Shown piece after piece: positions 53,137-62,682 of a DNA stretch of 64,000 nucleotides. How positions within the stretch are numbered: the stretch's first letter is position 1; each line of letters starts with the position of its first letter. Origin of the DNA: Kocuria soli (GTDB lineage: Bacteria > Actinomycetota > Actinomycetes > Actinomycetales > Micrococcaceae); NCBI RefSeq assembly GCF_003797835.1, contig NZ_RKMF01000002.1:124001-188000 (forward strand), read 5' to 3'. Under the pieces are notes generated by a model, which did not search any database, had not been told where the DNA came from, and worked only from the letters and a program-made list of their open reading frames with translations. Both the position numbers and the translations under genes were made by a program.

Positions 53137-53614
53137 CCTCGAGGACGATCGGCTCCCGCGTCTTCGCGTCCGGTTCCACGCCGCCGGGGCATCCCAGTTC
53201 GATCTCCGACCGGAAACAGTACTGAAGGTTCACCGTCGTGCTGCCCGGTGAGAGCCCTTCCACGACGAAGGAATTGGGCCCGGTGCAAGGAGATCCAGGG
53301 GCGTCCCCGCAGTTCTGGTGATCCACGTCGGTGGACACGACCTCCTGATCGAAGTCACCGGCTGCTCCCCATGTGTCACCGACCCCGATGTTGACCTCAC
53401 CGAGGTCGATGTACGCCTTCTCTCCCACTTCGAGGTCCAAGGACTGGCTGCGCCCCGGCAACTGCTCGACCGTGGGACTCGACGGGGGCGTCGGGGTCGG
53501 GCTCGGCTCCGGGCTGTTCGAAGAACATCCGCTCACGCAGGACACGACGCCGAGGAGGACAGCTGCCGTGAGCGTCGCACCGGCTCGGCGTACCCGGGGT
53601 CCGGCCACCCTCAC
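53123..53614 (-). CDS. Putative lipoprotein, possible protease-inhibitor-like fold
   Basis: 163 residues. The N-terminus RRAGATLTAAVLLGVVSCVS, then GCSSNS, is a lipoprotein signal peptide with a lipobox-like VSGC (Cys at about 30). A Pro/Ser/Thr spacer (PEPSPTPTPPSSPTVE) follows, then a domain with conserved cysteines (NCGDAPGSPC, YCFRSEIELGC). The order of strands VEGLSPGSTTVNLQYCFR, then PIVLEVTVH at the end, vaguely recalls chagasin-like I42 inhibitors, but the NPTTG motif is missing. It would be anchored outside the membrane. Function unknown. Confidence 0.7.
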   Translation of the reverse strand: MRVAGPRVRRAGATLTAAVLLGVVSCVSGCSSNSPEPSPTPTPPSSPTVEQLPGRSQSLDLEVGEKAYIDLGEVNIGVGDTWGAAGDFDQEVVSTDVDHQNCGDAPGSPCTGPNSFVVEGLSPGSTTVNLQYCFRSEIELGCPGGVEPDAKTREPIVLEVTVH

Positions 53615-53644
53615 CGGCCGACGTCGTCCTGCCGCCCGTGCTCC

Positions 53645-55033
53645 TCAGCTCGCCCTGATGATTGCGCGGAACACTATCCGACCCAGGAGGCCCACCGCGA
53701 TCACCGCGAGCATTGTTGCGACGGCGGTCCAGGGGAGCGCGAACGCCAGCACCAGGCACCCCAACAGTCCCAGCGCGTTGACGGCGCGTGGTGCCCACCG
53801 GGGCCGCTGCGTCATGGTGAGCGCGGAGAGATTCGCCAGGGCGTAGTACAGCAGGACCCCGAAGGACGAGAACGCGATCACTGTGTGGACGTCCGTCAGC
53901 AGGATCAGCGCCAGGACCAGGACCGCCGTCGTGAGTTCGGAGGCCCACGGCACGCTCCGGGAGGACACCGCCGTGAGGTAGCTCGGGAGGTCGCGACGTC
54001 GGGCCATGGCCAGGGCCGTGCGCGAGATTCCCGCGATCAAGGCCAACAAGGCCCCCAACGCACCCGCCGCTGAGCCCACGACGACCACCCCCGCCGCTAC
54101 GGACCGGGCAGACTCCGGCACTCCTGAAGCCGCCAAGGAAGCCTGCAGAGCGCTGAGTAAGGCCGTGTCCGTCGCGGCCAGCTGCGCCGGCCCGAGCGTG
54201 GCCAGGAGGAGCCCGGCCAGGAGCAGGTAGAGGACCAGGACGAAGGCCAGACCCACCAGGATGGCGCGAGGAATGCTGCGTTGTGGATCCTTGACCTCCT
54301 CACCCATCGTGGCTATCCGCGCGTACCCCGCGAAGGCGAAGAACATCAGCCCCGCGGCCGAGGCCACACCCGCGGGAGAGGGTTCCGGTGCAGTCCCTGC
54401 CTCCGGAGCGAACGGGAACGGACCGGACCCGGCCAACCCGAGGACGAGGGCGAGCGCCACCGCGAACAGGACCACCAGCACGAGAGCCACGAGCCACCGC
54501 GTCATTGCGGCCGTCTTGGTGACACCGCCGAGGTTCACGGCCGTCAGGCCCAGGATCGCGACGACGGCAACGGCCCGGGCCCAGGTGCCGTGGTCCAGAC
54601 CGGGGATCCAGGCAGCAGCCGCCTGTGCGGCGTACAGGCCGACGGTCATGGCCATGGCAGCGGCCGAAGCCGTCTTGCCGGACACGAAACACCACCCCGC
54701 CGTGAACCCTGCCCAGGCCCCCAGCCTTTCCGTTGCGTAGACGTACGTCCCTCCGGAACTCGGGTACCGGGCCGCCAGCTGGGCGGTGGAGGTGGCGTTG
54801 CACCACGCGATCACACCGGCCAGTGCCACGGCCGCCAGGAGCCATTCACCCGCGTGGGCGGTTGCCGGTCCGAAGGCCACGAACACACCGGCGCCCAGCA
54901 TCGAACCGACCCCGATCACCGTGGCGTCCCCGAGTGTCAGCCGCCGTTCGAGCTGCGTGGGGGTTCCGGGTCCGGCGTCGGCGCCGTCGTCCGGGCGGGC
55001 GGGGGCGTGGTCGTGGTGTGAGGAAAACGGCAC
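53645..55033 (-). CDS. APC-superfamily amino acid permease
   Basis: 462 residues from GTG 55033 (GGGAGC 4 bases upstream); a longer frame starts at 55138. There are 12 hydrophobic segments. LGDATVIGVGSMLGAGVFVA is the APC TM1 motif with the unwound substrate-binding loop, IAWCNATSTAQLAARYPSSG, TYVYATERLGAWAGFTAGWC, and AAGLMFFAFAGYARIATMGE, then EVKDPQRSIPRAI (TM6-loop signature). The resemblance to cationic/branched amino-acid permeases is general; the substrate is unknown. Its promoter would lie near that of the divergent aspS gene. Confidence 0.85.
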   Translation of the reverse strand: MPFSSHHDHAPARPDDGADAGPGTPTQLERRLTLGDATVIGVGSMLGAGVFVAFGPATAHAGEWLLAAVALAGVIAWCNATSTAQLAARYPSSGGTYVYATERLGAWAGFTAGWCFVSGKTASAAAMAMTVGLYAAQAAAAWIPGLDHGTWARAVAVVAILGLTAVNLGGVTKTAAMTRWLVALVLVVLFAVALALVLGLAGSGPFPFAPEAGTAPEPSPAGVASAAGLMFFAFAGYARIATMGEEVKDPQRSIPRAILVGLAFVLVLYLLLAGLLLATLGPAQLAATDTALLSALQASLAASGVPESARSVAAGVVVVGSAAGALGALLALIAGISRTALAMARRRDLPSYLTAVSSRSVPWASELTTAVLVLALILLTDVHTVIAFSSFGVLLYYALANLSALTMTQRPRWAPRAVNALGLLGCLVLAFALPWTAVATMLAVIAVGLLGRIVFRAIIRAS

Positions 55034-55213
55034 GGTGCTCCCGGGCTGTGAGGGCCGGTGGCGCTCCGGCGGTGGGAAGTGATCTGTAGACTCGGGCACG
55101 GTCAATCTAGGGCCGTCCGATGAACCCACGGTGAACACACCCCGCGAACCACGGCGCGGGGGCGCCGTCGCCGGGACGACTCCCTACAGAACTCGACATG
55201 AAGGACGTCATAG

Positions 55214-56998
55214 GTGCTGCGCACTCACACCCTCGGTGAACTCAACGCCGAGCACATTGGTCAGACCGTCACGCTCGCAGGCTGGGTGGCGCGGCGCCGC
55301 GATCACGGCGGTGTGGCATTCCTGGACCTGCGTGACGCCTCGGGCGTCGCCCAGGTCGTGGTGCGCGACGAGGACGACTTCGACCATCTGCGCAACGAGT
55401 ACGTCCTGCAGGTCACGGGCAAGGTCGAGCGCCGCCCCGAGGGCAACGAGAACCCCAACCTGGCCTCCGGCGAGGTCGAGATCCTGGTGGACCAGCTGAC
55501 CGTGCTCAACACCGCGGCCCCGCTGCCGTTCCAGATCGACGAGCACGTGGAGGTGGGCGAGGAAGCCCGCCTCAAGTACCGCTACCTGGACCTGCGGCGT
55601 CCCGAGCCCGCGCGCATCATGCGCCTGCGGTCCGAGGTCAACCGGGTGGCCCGGAACCTCTTGCACGACCGCGGCTACCTCGAGGTCGAGACCCCCACCC
55701 TGACCCGCTCCACGCCCGAAGGTGCTCGTGACTTCCTGGTCCCGGCTCGGCTGGCGCCCGGTTCGTGGTACGCACTTCCGCAGTCGCCCCAGCTGTTCAA
55801 GCAGCTGTTGCAGGTCGGTGGGCTCGAGAAGTACTTCCAGATCGCGCGGTGCTACCGCGACGAGGACTTCCGTGCCGACCGGCAGCCCGAATTCACCCAG
55901 TTGGACATCGAGGCCTCCTTCGTGGAGGAGGACGACGTCATCGAGCTGGGCGAAGCACTGGTCACCGAGCTGTGGAAGCTCATCGACGTCGAAATCCCCA
56001 CGCCCATCCGCCGCATGACCTACGCGGAGGCCATGGAGAAGTACGGATCAGACAAGCCCGACCTGCGCTTCGGCCTGGAACTGACCGACCTGACCGAGTA
56101 CTTCAAGGACACCCCGTTCCGGGTCTTCCAGGCGCCGTACGTCGGCGCCGTCGTGATGCCCGGTGGAGCCTCCCAGCCCCGCCGTACGTTGGATGCCTGG
56201 CAGGAATGGGCCAAGCAGCGCGGCGCCAAGGGCCTTGCCTACATCCTGCTCAAGGACGACGGCGAGTTCACGGGTCCCGTGGCCAAGAACATCACCGACG
56301 AGGAGAAGGCCGGCCTGGCCGAGGCCACGGGTGCCAAGCCGGGTGACTGCATCTTCTTCGCGGCAGGCGAGGCCAAGCCCTCCCGCGCCCTGCTGGGTGC
56401 GGCCCGCGTGGAAATCGGGCACCGCACCGGTCTGATCAAGGACGGCGACTGGGCCTTCGTGTGGGTGGTCGACGCTCCCATGTTCGAACCCGCCTCGGAC
56501 GCCGTGGCCTCGGGCGACGTCGCCGTCGGCGCAGGGGCCTGGACGGCGGTGCACCACGCCTTCACCTCGCCCAAGCCGGAGTTCCTGGACACGTTCGACA
56601 CGAACCCCGGGGAAGCACTGGCCTACGCCTACGACATCGTGTGCAACGGCGTGGAACTGGGCGGCGGTTCGATCCGTATCCACCAGCGCGAGGTCCAGGA
56701 CCGCGTGTTCAAGGTCATGGGCCTGTCCGAGGAGGAAGCACAGGAGAAGTTCGGCTTCCTGCTCGACGCCTTCGCCTTCGGCGCGCCCCCGCACGGTGGC
56801 ATCGCCCTGGGCTGGGACCGCACGGTGGCCATGCTGGCCGGCAGCGACTCCATCCGCGAGGTCATCGCGTTCCCCAAGACCGGCAACGGCTACGACCCGC
56901 TGACCGCGGCACCCGCGCCCATCACGGCCCAGCAGCGCAAGGAAGCCGGTGTGGACGCCAAGCCCGAGAAGGCGCAGCCGACGGCCAAGGCGGAATGA
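55214..56998 (+). CDS. aspS: Aspartyl-tRNA synthetase (bacterial type)
   Basis: 594 residues from GTG 55214. OB-fold anticodon domain ([20 protein letters not shown]), class II core ([20 protein letters not shown] as motif 1 area, [40 protein letters not shown] motif 2, [20 protein letters not shown] motif 3), and the bacterial GAD insertion domain (about residues 285-420). [18 protein letters not shown] is the usual bacterial tail motif. A nondiscriminating role with GatCAB is common in actinobacteria but cannot be read here. The 3' tail is charged and disordered. Confidence 0.97.
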   Translation: MLRTHTLGELNAEHIGQTVTLAGWVARRRDHGGVAFLDLRDASGVAQVVVRDEDDFDHLRNEYVLQVTGKVERRPEGNENPNLASGEVEILVDQLTVLNTAAPLPFQIDEHVEVGEEARLKYRYLDLRRPEPARIMRLRSEVNRVARNLLHDRGYLEVETPTLTRSTPEGARDFLVPARLAPGSWYALPQSPQLFKQLLQVGGLEKYFQIARCYRDEDFRADRQPEFTQLDIEASFVEEDDVIELGEALVTELWKLIDVEIPTPIRRMTYAEAMEKYGSDKPDLRFGLELTDLTEYFKDTPFRVFQAPYVGAVVMPGGASQPRRTLDAWQEWAKQRGAKGLAYILLKDDGEFTGPVAKNITDEEKAGLAEATGAKPGDCIFFAAGEAKPSRALLGAARVEIGHRTGLIKDGDWAFVWVVDAPMFEPASDAVASGDVAVGAGAWTAVHHAFTSPKPEFLDTFDTNPGEALAYAYDIVCNGVELGGGSIRIHQREVQDRVFKVMGLSEEEAQEKFGFLLDAFAFGAPPHGGIALGWDRTVAMLAGSDSIREVIAFPKTGNGYDPLTAAPAPITAQQRKEAGVDAKPEKAQPTAKAE

Positions 56999-57029
56999 GA
57001 ACCACCTGAGATCACGCGAACGGCACCTG

Positions 57030-57047
57030 GGCACCCGCCCGGGTGCC
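57030..57047. terminator. Hairpin between aspS and the convergent PAP2-like gene
   Basis: GGCACCCG (57030-57037) and CGGGTGCC (57040-57047) are perfect complements; the left side is preceded by a second GGCACC copy that allows an alternative pairing. It lies in the 56-bp gap between convergent stops. Confidence 0.55.
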
Positions 57048-57054
57048 GTCGTCG

Positions 57055-57696
57055 TCAGATCATCGCGTGCCAGGCCAGGCCGTAGAAGCCTCCGATGAGT
57101 ACCCCGATCCAGGCCCCGACCACCGTCTGCCAGTAGGTGTGGTCGCCCGTGCGGATGCGTGACCAGGCCACCGCCACGGGAACGACCCATGTGAAGGCCC
57201 CCAGCCACCCCGCCACCAGCAACGGGATCGCAACCGCGAAGACGGCTGCCATGGCCGTGTGTGCGGAGACCTTCCACCGAAGCGTGACCAGCATGACGAC
57301 CACCACGCCGAGGAACAGGAAGGCGGCGGTCAGGGTGACTGAGAAGGGGATGCCCAGCACGGGCCCCAAGACGTAGTGGGCCGCGAGTGTGCCCAGGATC
57401 AGCACACACACGCCGATGTAGACCGGGAAGCGGTGCTCTCGGTTCCGGACGTAGCGGGTGTCGACGATGCCCCGGCGCGCCAGCACGATCAGCACCGTCA
57501 TGGGCAGCACCAGCACCACCGCGGCGGTGATGACGGCCCACATCAGGCCCCACCAGCCGCTGTCCACCAGCCCGGCCGTGCCCAAGAGCACCCCGCCGAG
57601 CGTTGCGGGGGACAGGCGCTTGGCGACCAGCGTCGCCCAGCGGTTCGGCGCGGGGTCTACTGCGGTGTCCTGCGGCGATGCTGCTCGGGTGGTCAT
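57055..57696 (-). CDS. PAP2-superfamily-like membrane protein
   Basis: 213 residues with five to six hydrophobic segments. It shows degenerate PAP2 phosphatase motifs: RYVRNREHRFPVYI (KxxxxxxRP-like), KVSAHTAMAAVFAVAIPLLV (PSGH-like, His kept) and AWSRIRTGDHTYWQTVVGAW (SRxxxxxHxxxD-like, His kept). Such proteins dephosphorylate lipid phosphates or undecaprenyl pyrophosphate. Because Ser/Gly of the second motif are replaced, its catalytic status is unclear. Convergent with aspS and divergent from dtd. Confidence 0.75.
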   Translation of the reverse strand: MTTRAASPQDTAVDPAPNRWATLVAKRLSPATLGGVLLGTAGLVDSGWWGLMWAVITAAVVLVLPMTVLIVLARRGIVDTRYVRNREHRFPVYIGVCVLILGTLAAHYVLGPVLGIPFSVTLTAAFLFLGVVVVMLVTLRWKVSAHTAMAAVFAVAIPLLVAGWLGAFTWVVPVAVAWSRIRTGDHTYWQTVVGAWIGVLIGGFYGLAWHAMI

Positions 57697-57755
57697 GCCA
57701 GGATGCTAGGCGCTCGGTGCACACCGAACACAACATCGCGTGATGAACTGGTCCC

Positions 57756-58250
57756 GTGCGAGTCATCCTGCAACGCGTCAGCTCAGCCTCCGTGACCGTC
57801 CTGGACCCGGACGGGTCCCGACGACGCACGGGCAGCATCACCGGTCCCGGTCTGGTGGCCCTGGTGGGGGTCACCCACGGCGACGACGAATCCACCGCTG
57901 TCGTGCTGGCCGAGAAGACCGCGGGCCTGCGGATCCTCACCGGCACCGATCCGGAGGGCACCGAGAGGGAACAGGCGTCCTGTCTGGACCTGGACGCTCC
58001 GGTGCTGGCGGTCAGCCAGTTCACCCTCTACGCGGACTGCCGACGCGGGAAGCGACCGTCATGGTCCCACGCGGCACCGGGCCCGGTGTCCGAACCGGTC
58101 GTCGAACACTACGTCCGGCACCTGCGTTCGGTGGGGCTCACGGTGCAGACCGGTGAGTTCGGGGCCGACATGCAGGTGGACCTGGTCAACGACGGCCCCG
58201 TCACCGTGATCCTGGACTCGGAGGAGCTCAACCGGCCGCGCCGGGGATGA
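57756..58250 (+). CDS. dtd: D-aminoacyl-tRNA deacylase
   Basis: 164 residues. MRVILQRVSSASVTVLDPDG is the DTD N-terminus; AVSQFTLYADCRRGKRPSWS contains the SQFTL motif, and QVDLVNDGPVTVILDSEEL holds the cross-subunit Gly-cisPro-like (N)DGPVT motif. DTD dimers remove D-amino acids and glycine mischarged on tRNAs. The small gap to rarA (47 bp) supports co-transcription. Confidence 0.94.
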   Translation: MRVILQRVSSASVTVLDPDGSRRRTGSITGPGLVALVGVTHGDDESTAVVLAEKTAGLRILTGTDPEGTEREQASCLDLDAPVLAVSQFTLYADCRRGKRPSWSHAAPGPVSEPVVEHYVRHLRSVGLTVQTGEFGADMQVDLVNDGPVTVILDSEELNRPRRG

Positions 58251-58297
58251 TCTCCGCTGCCCACGGGGCTGTCCGAACCAGCCGATAGCCTGTTCCC

Positions 58298-59716
58298 GTG
58301 AGCAGTTCGCTATTCGACATGGACCCGGGAGACGAACGGGACGCGCCGGCAACGGAGGCCGCACGAGTCACGACGGCCAACCGCGCCACCGCGCCCTTGG
58401 CCGTGAGGATGCGCCCGCGGTCACTGGAAGAGGTCGTCGGGCAGAAGCACCTGCTCAAGCCGGGGTCGCCACTGCAGGTCCTGGCCGGAGCGGACCGGGG
58501 ACCGGCCGGGCCGAGTTCCATCATGTTGTGGGGACCGCCCGGGACGGGGAAAACCACCATCGCGCACGTCATCGCCCGTGGGCCGCACCGGAAGTTCGTG
58601 GAACTCTCGGCGATCACGGCGGGGGTCAAGGACGTTCGCCGGGTCATGGACCAGGCGTTGACGGACCGGGACCTGCACGGACGGACCACCGTCCTGTTCC
58701 TGGACGAGATCCATCGCTTCACCAAGGCCCAGCAGGACGCGCTGCTGCCCGGGGTGGAGAATCGTTGGGTGGTGCTGGTGGCCGCCACCACGGAGAACCC
58801 GTCGTTCTCCGTCATCGCACCGTTGCTCTCCCGGTCCCTTCTGCTCACGTTGCAGCCACTGGAACCCGAGGACATCGGGGAACTCCTGGACCGCGCGGTG
58901 CTGGACGGCCGCGGCCTCAACGGTGAGGTGAGCCTGGACCCCGGGGCACGCGAACACCTCCTGGAACTGTGCGGTGGGGACGCCCGGAAGGCCCTCACGG
59001 GACTGGAGGCCGCGGCCGCCGTCGCACTCTCCGAGGCTGCAGCCGCCGCGGGGGAGCAGGAGCCCGACGTCGAACCGCCGGTCATCACGGTCGAGCACAC
59101 GACCGAGGCCATGGACCGTGCCGTGCTGCGCTACGACCGCGACGGCGACCAGCACTACGACGTCATCTCCGCGTTCATCAAGTCCATCCGCGGATCCGAC
59201 GTCGACGCCGCACTGCACTACCTGGCGCGCATGATCGAAGCGGGGGAGGACCCCCGGTTCATCGCGCGCCGACTGATCATCTCCGCCTCGGAGGACATCG
59301 GCACGGCGGACCCGACCGCGCTGCAGACGGCGGTGGCCGCGGCCCAGGCCGTCCAACTGATCGGCATGCCGGAAGGCCGCATCCCCTTGGCGCAGGCGAC
59401 CACGTTGCTCGCCACGGCACCCAAGTCCAACGCGTCCTACCTGGCGATCAACGAGGCGATTGCCGATGTGCGCGCCGGCAAGGCCGGGCCGGTCCCCATG
59501 CACCTGCGGGACGCCCACTACAAGGGTGCAGAGCAACTCGGTCACGGCAAGGGCTACGTCTATGCCCACGACGCCCCCAACGCGGTGGCGCCTCAGCAGT
59601 ATCCACCGGACGAGTTGGTCGGCCGGGACTACTACCGGCCCACCGCCTACGGTCACGACCGGGACCTGGCGGCGCGCGTCGACCGCCTACGGAAGATCAT
59701 CCGGCCGGGTACGTAG
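58298..59716 (+). CDS. rarA: Replication-associated recombination ATPase RarA/MgsA
   Basis: 472 residues from GTG 58298. AAA+ ATPase: [20 protein letters not shown] (Walker A, residues about 73-92), [20 protein letters not shown] (Walker B), [20 protein letters not shown] (sensor 1/arginine finger), [15 protein letters not shown] (sensor 2) and the C-terminal tetramerisation domain ([60 protein letters not shown]). It acts at stalled replication forks. The dtd-rarA order is common in actinobacteria. Confidence 0.95.
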   Translation: MSSSLFDMDPGDERDAPATEAARVTTANRATAPLAVRMRPRSLEEVVGQKHLLKPGSPLQVLAGADRGPAGPSSIMLWGPPGTGKTTIAHVIARGPHRKFVELSAITAGVKDVRRVMDQALTDRDLHGRTTVLFLDEIHRFTKAQQDALLPGVENRWVVLVAATTENPSFSVIAPLLSRSLLLTLQPLEPEDIGELLDRAVLDGRGLNGEVSLDPGAREHLLELCGGDARKALTGLEAAAAVALSEAAAAAGEQEPDVEPPVITVEHTTEAMDRAVLRYDRDGDQHYDVISAFIKSIRGSDVDAALHYLARMIEAGEDPRFIARRLIISASEDIGTADPTALQTAVAAAQAVQLIGMPEGRIPLAQATTLLATAPKSNASYLAINEAIADVRAGKAGPVPMHLRDAHYKGAEQLGHGKGYVYAHDAPNAVAPQQYPPDELVGRDYYRPTAYGHDRDLAARVDRLRKIIRPGT

Positions 59717-59782
59717 CACCAGCTGGAGTACACGGGCCTGATCGGAGCCGCTGCGGTCCCGCGGATGTTGCTGCGGGAGGCC

Positions 59783-60733
59783 TCACCCGGCGCGGTCCAG
59801 GACCTCCCGGGCGGTGAGGTCGTCGATCACCAGGTCCGTCACGGCACCCGATCGAAGGGCGCCGAGGATGCCGGGGATCTTGTGGCGGCCGGACACGATG
59901 CACAGGCGCCGGGGGATCCGGGCCAGTTCGGAGGGTGTGGGGCCCGATGCCCGGCGGTTGAGTTCGATGTCGGCGTAGCTGCCGTCCTCGCGGATGAACA
60001 CCGTGCACATGTCGCCCACCACGCGGTTCTCGTTGAGACTCCGAAGGGTCGCTGGGCTCAGATGGCCCTCCGAGTAGACCTGGGAGACCACGGGCCCGTG
60101 GAAGGCGCCCACGCTGAACACGGCTATCTGCGTTGCAGCGCGTACCGCCAGGATCCTTCGGACCGAGGACTCCTGCCAGAGGAGCGCACGCGCTTCCTCC
60201 TGGTCGAAGAACGCCGGCGCGGGGAACGGGTAGAGCTGGGCGTTGAAGGCCTTGGCCATCGTGGCCAGGACGGGTGTGGACGTGCCGATGCCCGTCGATC
60301 TCGGACCGGCGGCGCCGTTGAGCTGGACCACGGTCACGTCGGAGGTCGTGGACTGTTTCAGGTAGGAGGCGACGGTCGACGTCGTCGTGCCCCAGGCGAC
60401 GCCGATCACGGTGCCGTCGTCCACCCAGCGGCCGAGCAGGTCAGCGGCGTAGCGCGACACGGCATCCAAGCGTTGGGCGGAGCGCGCGCCCCGCGTGGTT
60501 CCTGCGATGTGCGAGCGCACGCCGAAGAGATCCTCGAATCGGCGGGAGATGCGGTCCGACGGCTTGTCGGGCTGTCGCAGTGTGATGGTGACGATGCCGC
60601 GGGCCTTGGCCTCGGTGAGCATCCGGGAGATCGTCGAGCGTGAGACCCCCAGGCGTTCGCCCACGGCGTTCGTGGTCATGCCCTGGACGAAATAGGACTC
60701 AGCTACTTGATAGAGCAATGAATCGTCGTGCAT
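59783..60733 (-). CDS. SorC/DeoR-type sugar-binding transcriptional regulator
   Basis: 316 residues from ATG 60733-60731 (GGAGAGG 5 bases upstream). N-terminal HTH (YFVQGMTTNAVGERLGVSRS, TISRMLTEAKARGIVTITLR) and the SorC sugar-binding domain (DDGTVIGVAWGTTTSTVASY, VTVVQLNGAAGPRSTGIGTS, CIVSGRHKIPGILGALRSGA, VTDLVIDDLTAREVL). The family senses phosphorylated sugars or polyols. It is divergent from glpD-glpF-glpK, with two matched inverted repeats in between, so it likely controls glycerol use and itself. The effector is not known. Confidence 0.88.
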   Translation of the reverse strand: MHDDSLLYQVAESYFVQGMTTNAVGERLGVSRSTISRMLTEAKARGIVTITLRQPDKPSDRISRRFEDLFGVRSHIAGTTRGARSAQRLDAVSRYAADLLGRWVDDGTVIGVAWGTTTSTVASYLKQSTTSDVTVVQLNGAAGPRSTGIGTSTPVLATMAKAFNAQLYPFPAPAFFDQEEARALLWQESSVRRILAVRAATQIAVFSVGAFHGPVVSQVYSEGHLSPATLRSLNENRVVGDMCTVFIREDGSYADIELNRRASGPTPSELARIPRRLCIVSGRHKIPGILGALRSGAVTDLVIDDLTAREVLDRAG

Positions 60734-60749
60734 CGAAACCTCTCCCATG

Positions 60750-60794
60750 TGCACGTCTGTGCAGATCGTTTGAGCATACGTGCAGTTGCCTGCA
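60750..60794. promoter_or_regulatory. Two matched inverted repeats, candidate SorC-regulator operators
   Basis: TGCAC-N4-GTGCA (60750-60754/60759-60763) and TGCAG-N4-CTGCA (60781-60785/60790-60794) share the same geometry, and their centres are 31 bp apart. The first extends to 8-bp arms (ATGTGCAC/GTGCAGAT) with one mismatch. They lie between the divergent regulator and glpD. Confidence 0.55.
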
Positions 60795-60902
60795 GTGTGG
60801 TGGGCAGATGTCGCCATGAGGCCTGGGTCACATCCCGGCTCCGGCACTTGCTGGCGACGTACGACATCCAACGCAACCGCGCAGCTGAGTGAGGCGAACC
60901 CC

Positions 60903-62681
60903 GTGAGAAACACCGTCCTGGATTCTCGATCCCGCCAAGAGGCCTTGAAGGAGATGACCGACGGCCCCGAACTGGACATCCTGGTGGTGGGCGGTGGCAT
61001 CACAGGGGCCGGAATTGCTCTGGACGCAGCCACCCGCGGCCTACGGGTCGGCATCGTGGAAGCGCAGGACTGGGCCGGAGGGACCTCCCGCTGGTCCTCC
61101 AAACTCGTCCACGGAGGACTGCGGTACCTCCAAGCCCTGGACTTCAAGCTCGTGGCCGAAGCCCTCGGGGAACGGGAACGGCTGCTCTACACGCTGGCCC
61201 CGCACCTGGTGAAGCCCGTGCCCTTCCTCTACCCGATCACCCACAAGTTCTGGGAACGGCCCTACGTCACGGCGGGCGTCGGCCTCTACGACACCCTGGC
61301 TCACCTGGGTTCCAAGGTCGCCTCCATGCCCTTCCACCGGCACCTCGGCGAACGGGGTGTGGCCCGAGCATTTCCCGGCATCCGCCCGGGCTCGATGGTC
61401 GGTGCCGTCAAGTACTGGGACGGCAAGGTCGACGACGCACGATTGGTCCTGACCCTCGTCCGGACCGCAGCCGGGTACGGCGCACTCGCGGCATCCAGGA
61501 CCCGAGTCACCGATTTCGTGAAGAACGACGACGGCGTGGTCACCGGTGCGAACGTCGTGGACCTCGAAACCGACACACAGCACACGATCCGGGCCAAGAA
61601 GGTCATCGCCGCCACGGGAGTCTGGACCGAAGAGACCCAGGACCTCGCCGAAACCGATGGCGGGCTGAAGGTCTTGGCGTCGAAGGGAATCCACATCGTG
61701 GTCCCGCGTGAGCGGATCGCCGGTGACGTCGGCCTGATCCTGCAGACCGAGAAGTCCGTGCTGTTCGTGATTCCCTGGGAGCACCACTGGATCATCGGCA
61801 CCACGGACACCCCCTACGAGCAGGACCTGGCGGCGCCCGTGGCGACGGGCGCGGACATCGACTACGTGATCGAACATGCCAACGTCGTGCTGGCCGACCC
61901 CCTGACCAGGGAGGACGTGATCGGCACCTACGCCGGCCTCCGCCCGCTCCTGCAACCCGGGGTCAAGGACGGCAGCGAAGAAACGGCCTCCACCAAGGTC
62001 TCCCGTGAACACACGGTCACGGAGGCCGCGCCGGGCCTCATCACGATCGCCGGTGGGAAGCTGACCACCTACCGGGTCATGGCGGAGGACGCCGTCGACT
62101 TCGCGCTGGGCAAGGACACCGCGGCCGAGGTGCCGTCGGCGACCGATCGCACGCTGCTGCACGGGGCCGACGGGTACGTGGCCCTGACCCGCCAGGCGGA
62201 GCGACTGGGAGCGCCCCACGGCTGGGACAAGAGGCGGGTGACCGGTTTGTTGAACCGGTACGGCTCGGGGATTGCCGAACTCCAGGAGCTCGTCGAACAG
62301 GACCCGAGTCTCGCCCGGCCCCTCGAAGGGGCTCCCCAGTACCTGCGGGCAGAGATCGTCCAGGCCGCCCGCAACGAAGGCGCCCTCCACCTGGAAGACG
62401 TCTTCGAGACCCGCACCCGCATGTCCTACGACCAGCCGCGGCACGGTCTGGACGCGCTCGAGGAAGTCGCCGACCTCCTGAGCCGCGAACTCGACTGGGA
62501 CGACACCCGCCGGGACCAGGAGAAGGAGGCGTACCGCCGTCGTTGTGCCGCCGAGGATGCCGCAGCGGAAACGTACGACGACGCCGAGGCCGCGGCAGCG
62601 CGAGCCGCCGCCCCGGCCACCATCGACCTCTCCGGGACGGACCACCCCGTTCCGGAGCCGACCCTCCGAGAGGATGCCTGA
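60903..62681 (+). CDS. glpD: Glycerol-3-phosphate dehydrogenase (aerobic, FAD-dependent)
   Basis: 592 residues from GTG 60903. ILVVGGGITGAGIALDAATR (residues about 23-42, FAD loop), GTSRWSSKLVHGGLRYLQAL, the DAO core with YWDGKVDDARLVLTLVRTAA, SKGIHIVVPRERIAGDVGLI, IIGTTDTPYEQDLAAP and GLITIAGGKLTTYRVMAEDA; the C-terminal helical domain (VTGLLNRYGSGIAELQELVE, ALHLEDVFETRTRMSYD). It oxidises glycerol 3-phosphate to dihydroxyacetone phosphate at the membrane, passing electrons to the quinone pool. The tail (about 545-592) is an Ala/Asp-rich extension. glpF follows directly. Confidence 0.95.
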   Translation: MRNTVLDSRSRQEALKEMTDGPELDILVVGGGITGAGIALDAATRGLRVGIVEAQDWAGGTSRWSSKLVHGGLRYLQALDFKLVAEALGERERLLYTLAPHLVKPVPFLYPITHKFWERPYVTAGVGLYDTLAHLGSKVASMPFHRHLGERGVARAFPGIRPGSMVGAVKYWDGKVDDARLVLTLVRTAAGYGALAASRTRVTDFVKNDDGVVTGANVVDLETDTQHTIRAKKVIAATGVWTEETQDLAETDGGLKVLASKGIHIVVPRERIAGDVGLILQTEKSVLFVIPWEHHWIIGTTDTPYEQDLAAPVATGADIDYVIEHANVVLADPLTREDVIGTYAGLRPLLQPGVKDGSEETASTKVSREHTVTEAAPGLITIAGGKLTTYRVMAEDAVDFALGKDTAAEVPSATDRTLLHGADGYVALTRQAERLGAPHGWDKRRVTGLLNRYGSGIAELQELVEQDPSLARPLEGAPQYLRAEIVQAARNEGALHLEDVFETRTRMSYDQPRHGLDALEEVADLLSRELDWDDTRRDQEKEAYRRRCAAEDAAAETYDDAEAAAARAAAPATIDLSGTDHPVPEPTLREDA

Positions 62682-62682
62682 A

